Shown here: one piece after another, positions 63,761-64,000 of the stretch | Layout of the letters: the number at the start of each line of letters is the position of its first letter | Numbering within the stretch: position 1 is the stretch's first letter | From: Puniceibacterium sediminis | GTDB lineage: Bacteria > Pseudomonadota > Alphaproteobacteria > Rhodobacterales > Rhodobacteraceae | DNA length: 64,000 nucleotides | Reading direction: 5' to 3' | Assembly: GCF_900188035.1 (NCBI RefSeq) | Contig: NZ_FZNN01000003.1 | Location: forward strand, 186,001 to 250,000 | Position numbers and translations under genes: made by a program | The notes under the pieces: generated by a model | What the model saw: the letters and a program-made list of their open reading frames with translations, nothing else | Databases searched by the model: none | Told to the model about the DNA's origin: nothing

Positions 63761-64000
63761 ATGCCTGACCTGAAACTTGTCGGTCTGTGTGGATCGATGC
63801 GCAAAGCGTCGACAAATCGGATGCTGCTGAACGAGGCAGCCCGCCTCTTTGGCCCGGCGTCGTACACCGAGGGTGACCTGAACCTGCCGCTCTACAACGG
63901 AGACATCGAAAATGGCCCCGGCATTCCGGCCGAGGTGCAGGCCCTGTCTGACCTCATCGGTGGCGCGGATGCTGTCATTCTGACGACGCCCGAATACAAC
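63761..64000 (+). CDS. NADPH-dependent FMN reductase, N-terminal part (cut by window end)
   Basis: The first 80 residues of a flavodoxin-fold reductase, open to the window end. GSMRKASTNRMLL near residue 12 is the FMN-phosphate loop of the NADPH-dependent FMN reductase family, and TTPEYN at the end is its flavin-binding hallmark. Members reduce quinones, azo dyes or free FMN. The full protein is usually about 180 residues. GGAG lies 7 bases before the ATG. Confidence 0.9.
   Translation, partial: MPDLKLVGLCGSMRKASTNRMLLNEAARLFGPASYTEGDLNLPLYNGDIENGPGIPAEVQALSDLIGGADAVILTTPEYN

Overview
The window is a GC-rich chromosomal segment from an alphaproteobacterium, most likely a member of the Rhodobacterales (Roseobacter group). 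This rests on gene content and order: the overlapping MoxR / DUF58 / DUF4159 cluster facing a DUF1285 gene, an IalB-type secreted protein, a short CHCC zinc-finger protein, glcDEF, divergent serB and serCA, an alphaproteobacterial-type RpoH promoter, and creatine, purine and fructose-type uptake functions common in marine roseobacters. Coding density is high and no rRNA, phage, insertion sequence or CRISPR was seen. The genes at both ends are cut: leuB on the left and an FMN reductase on the right.

Layout. 1-5.3 kb: 3' part of leuB, an EamA transporter, tRNA-Pro(CGG), and a 995-residue six-haem cytochrome c. 5.3-11.7 kb: a ROK repressor divergent from a frcBCA-like sugar ABC operon across a perfect 16-bp-arm palindrome, then a reductase-like protein, CueR and an unknown protein. 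12-14.5 kb: DedA, rlmN and an IalB protein. 14.7-19.7 kb: asparaginase, serB, then serC-serA with a structured leader. 19.9-21.9 kb: a universal stress protein with an alanine/glycine:Na+ symporter. 22.2-27 kb: a urate/allantoin catabolism cluster comprising an NCS2 permease, allA, a ureidoglycine aminohydrolase, a PuuE-UraD fusion and divergent hiuH. 27-32.9 kb: smpB, a redoxin, a small membrane protein, sseA with an aminotransferase, a 24-residue peptide and csbD behind a general-stress-type promoter, and two small enzyme-like proteins. 33-41 kb: creatinase, an alpha/beta hydrolase, succinate-semialdehyde dehydrogenase, a phytase/esterase-like secreted protein behind a candidate Pho box, and small membrane proteins. 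41-45.8 kb: glcDEF and an Hsp20 gene with a clear RpoH promoter. 46-53.4 kb: the MoxR cluster. 53.5-64 kb: HIT protein, DUF1203 protein, a lone ABC ATPase, zinc-finger protein, polA, subtilase, nth with a PfkB kinase, an Ada-like methyltransferase, an OmpA-type lipoprotein and an FMN reductase.

How the genes fit together. Much of the window handles small nitrogen compounds and C2 acids. Purine breakdown ends in glyoxylate and urea, creatinase yields sarcosine and urea, glycolate oxidase yields glyoxylate, and serA/serB/serC and asparaginase connect to amino-acid pools. A second theme is stress response: Usp, CsbD, Hsp20, SmpB, CueR, Nth, the methyltransferase and MoxR.

The non-coding DNA is informative. 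There are three copies of a roughly 165-bp dispersed intergenic element, tandem perfect hairpins between asparaginase and serB, a set of 11-bp-phased CCATACG repeats behind creatinase, and several well-formed regulatory sites. I found no clearly new enzyme system. The best candidates for undescribed biology are the orphan six-haem cytochrome, the stress-promoter micropeptide and the repeat elements.
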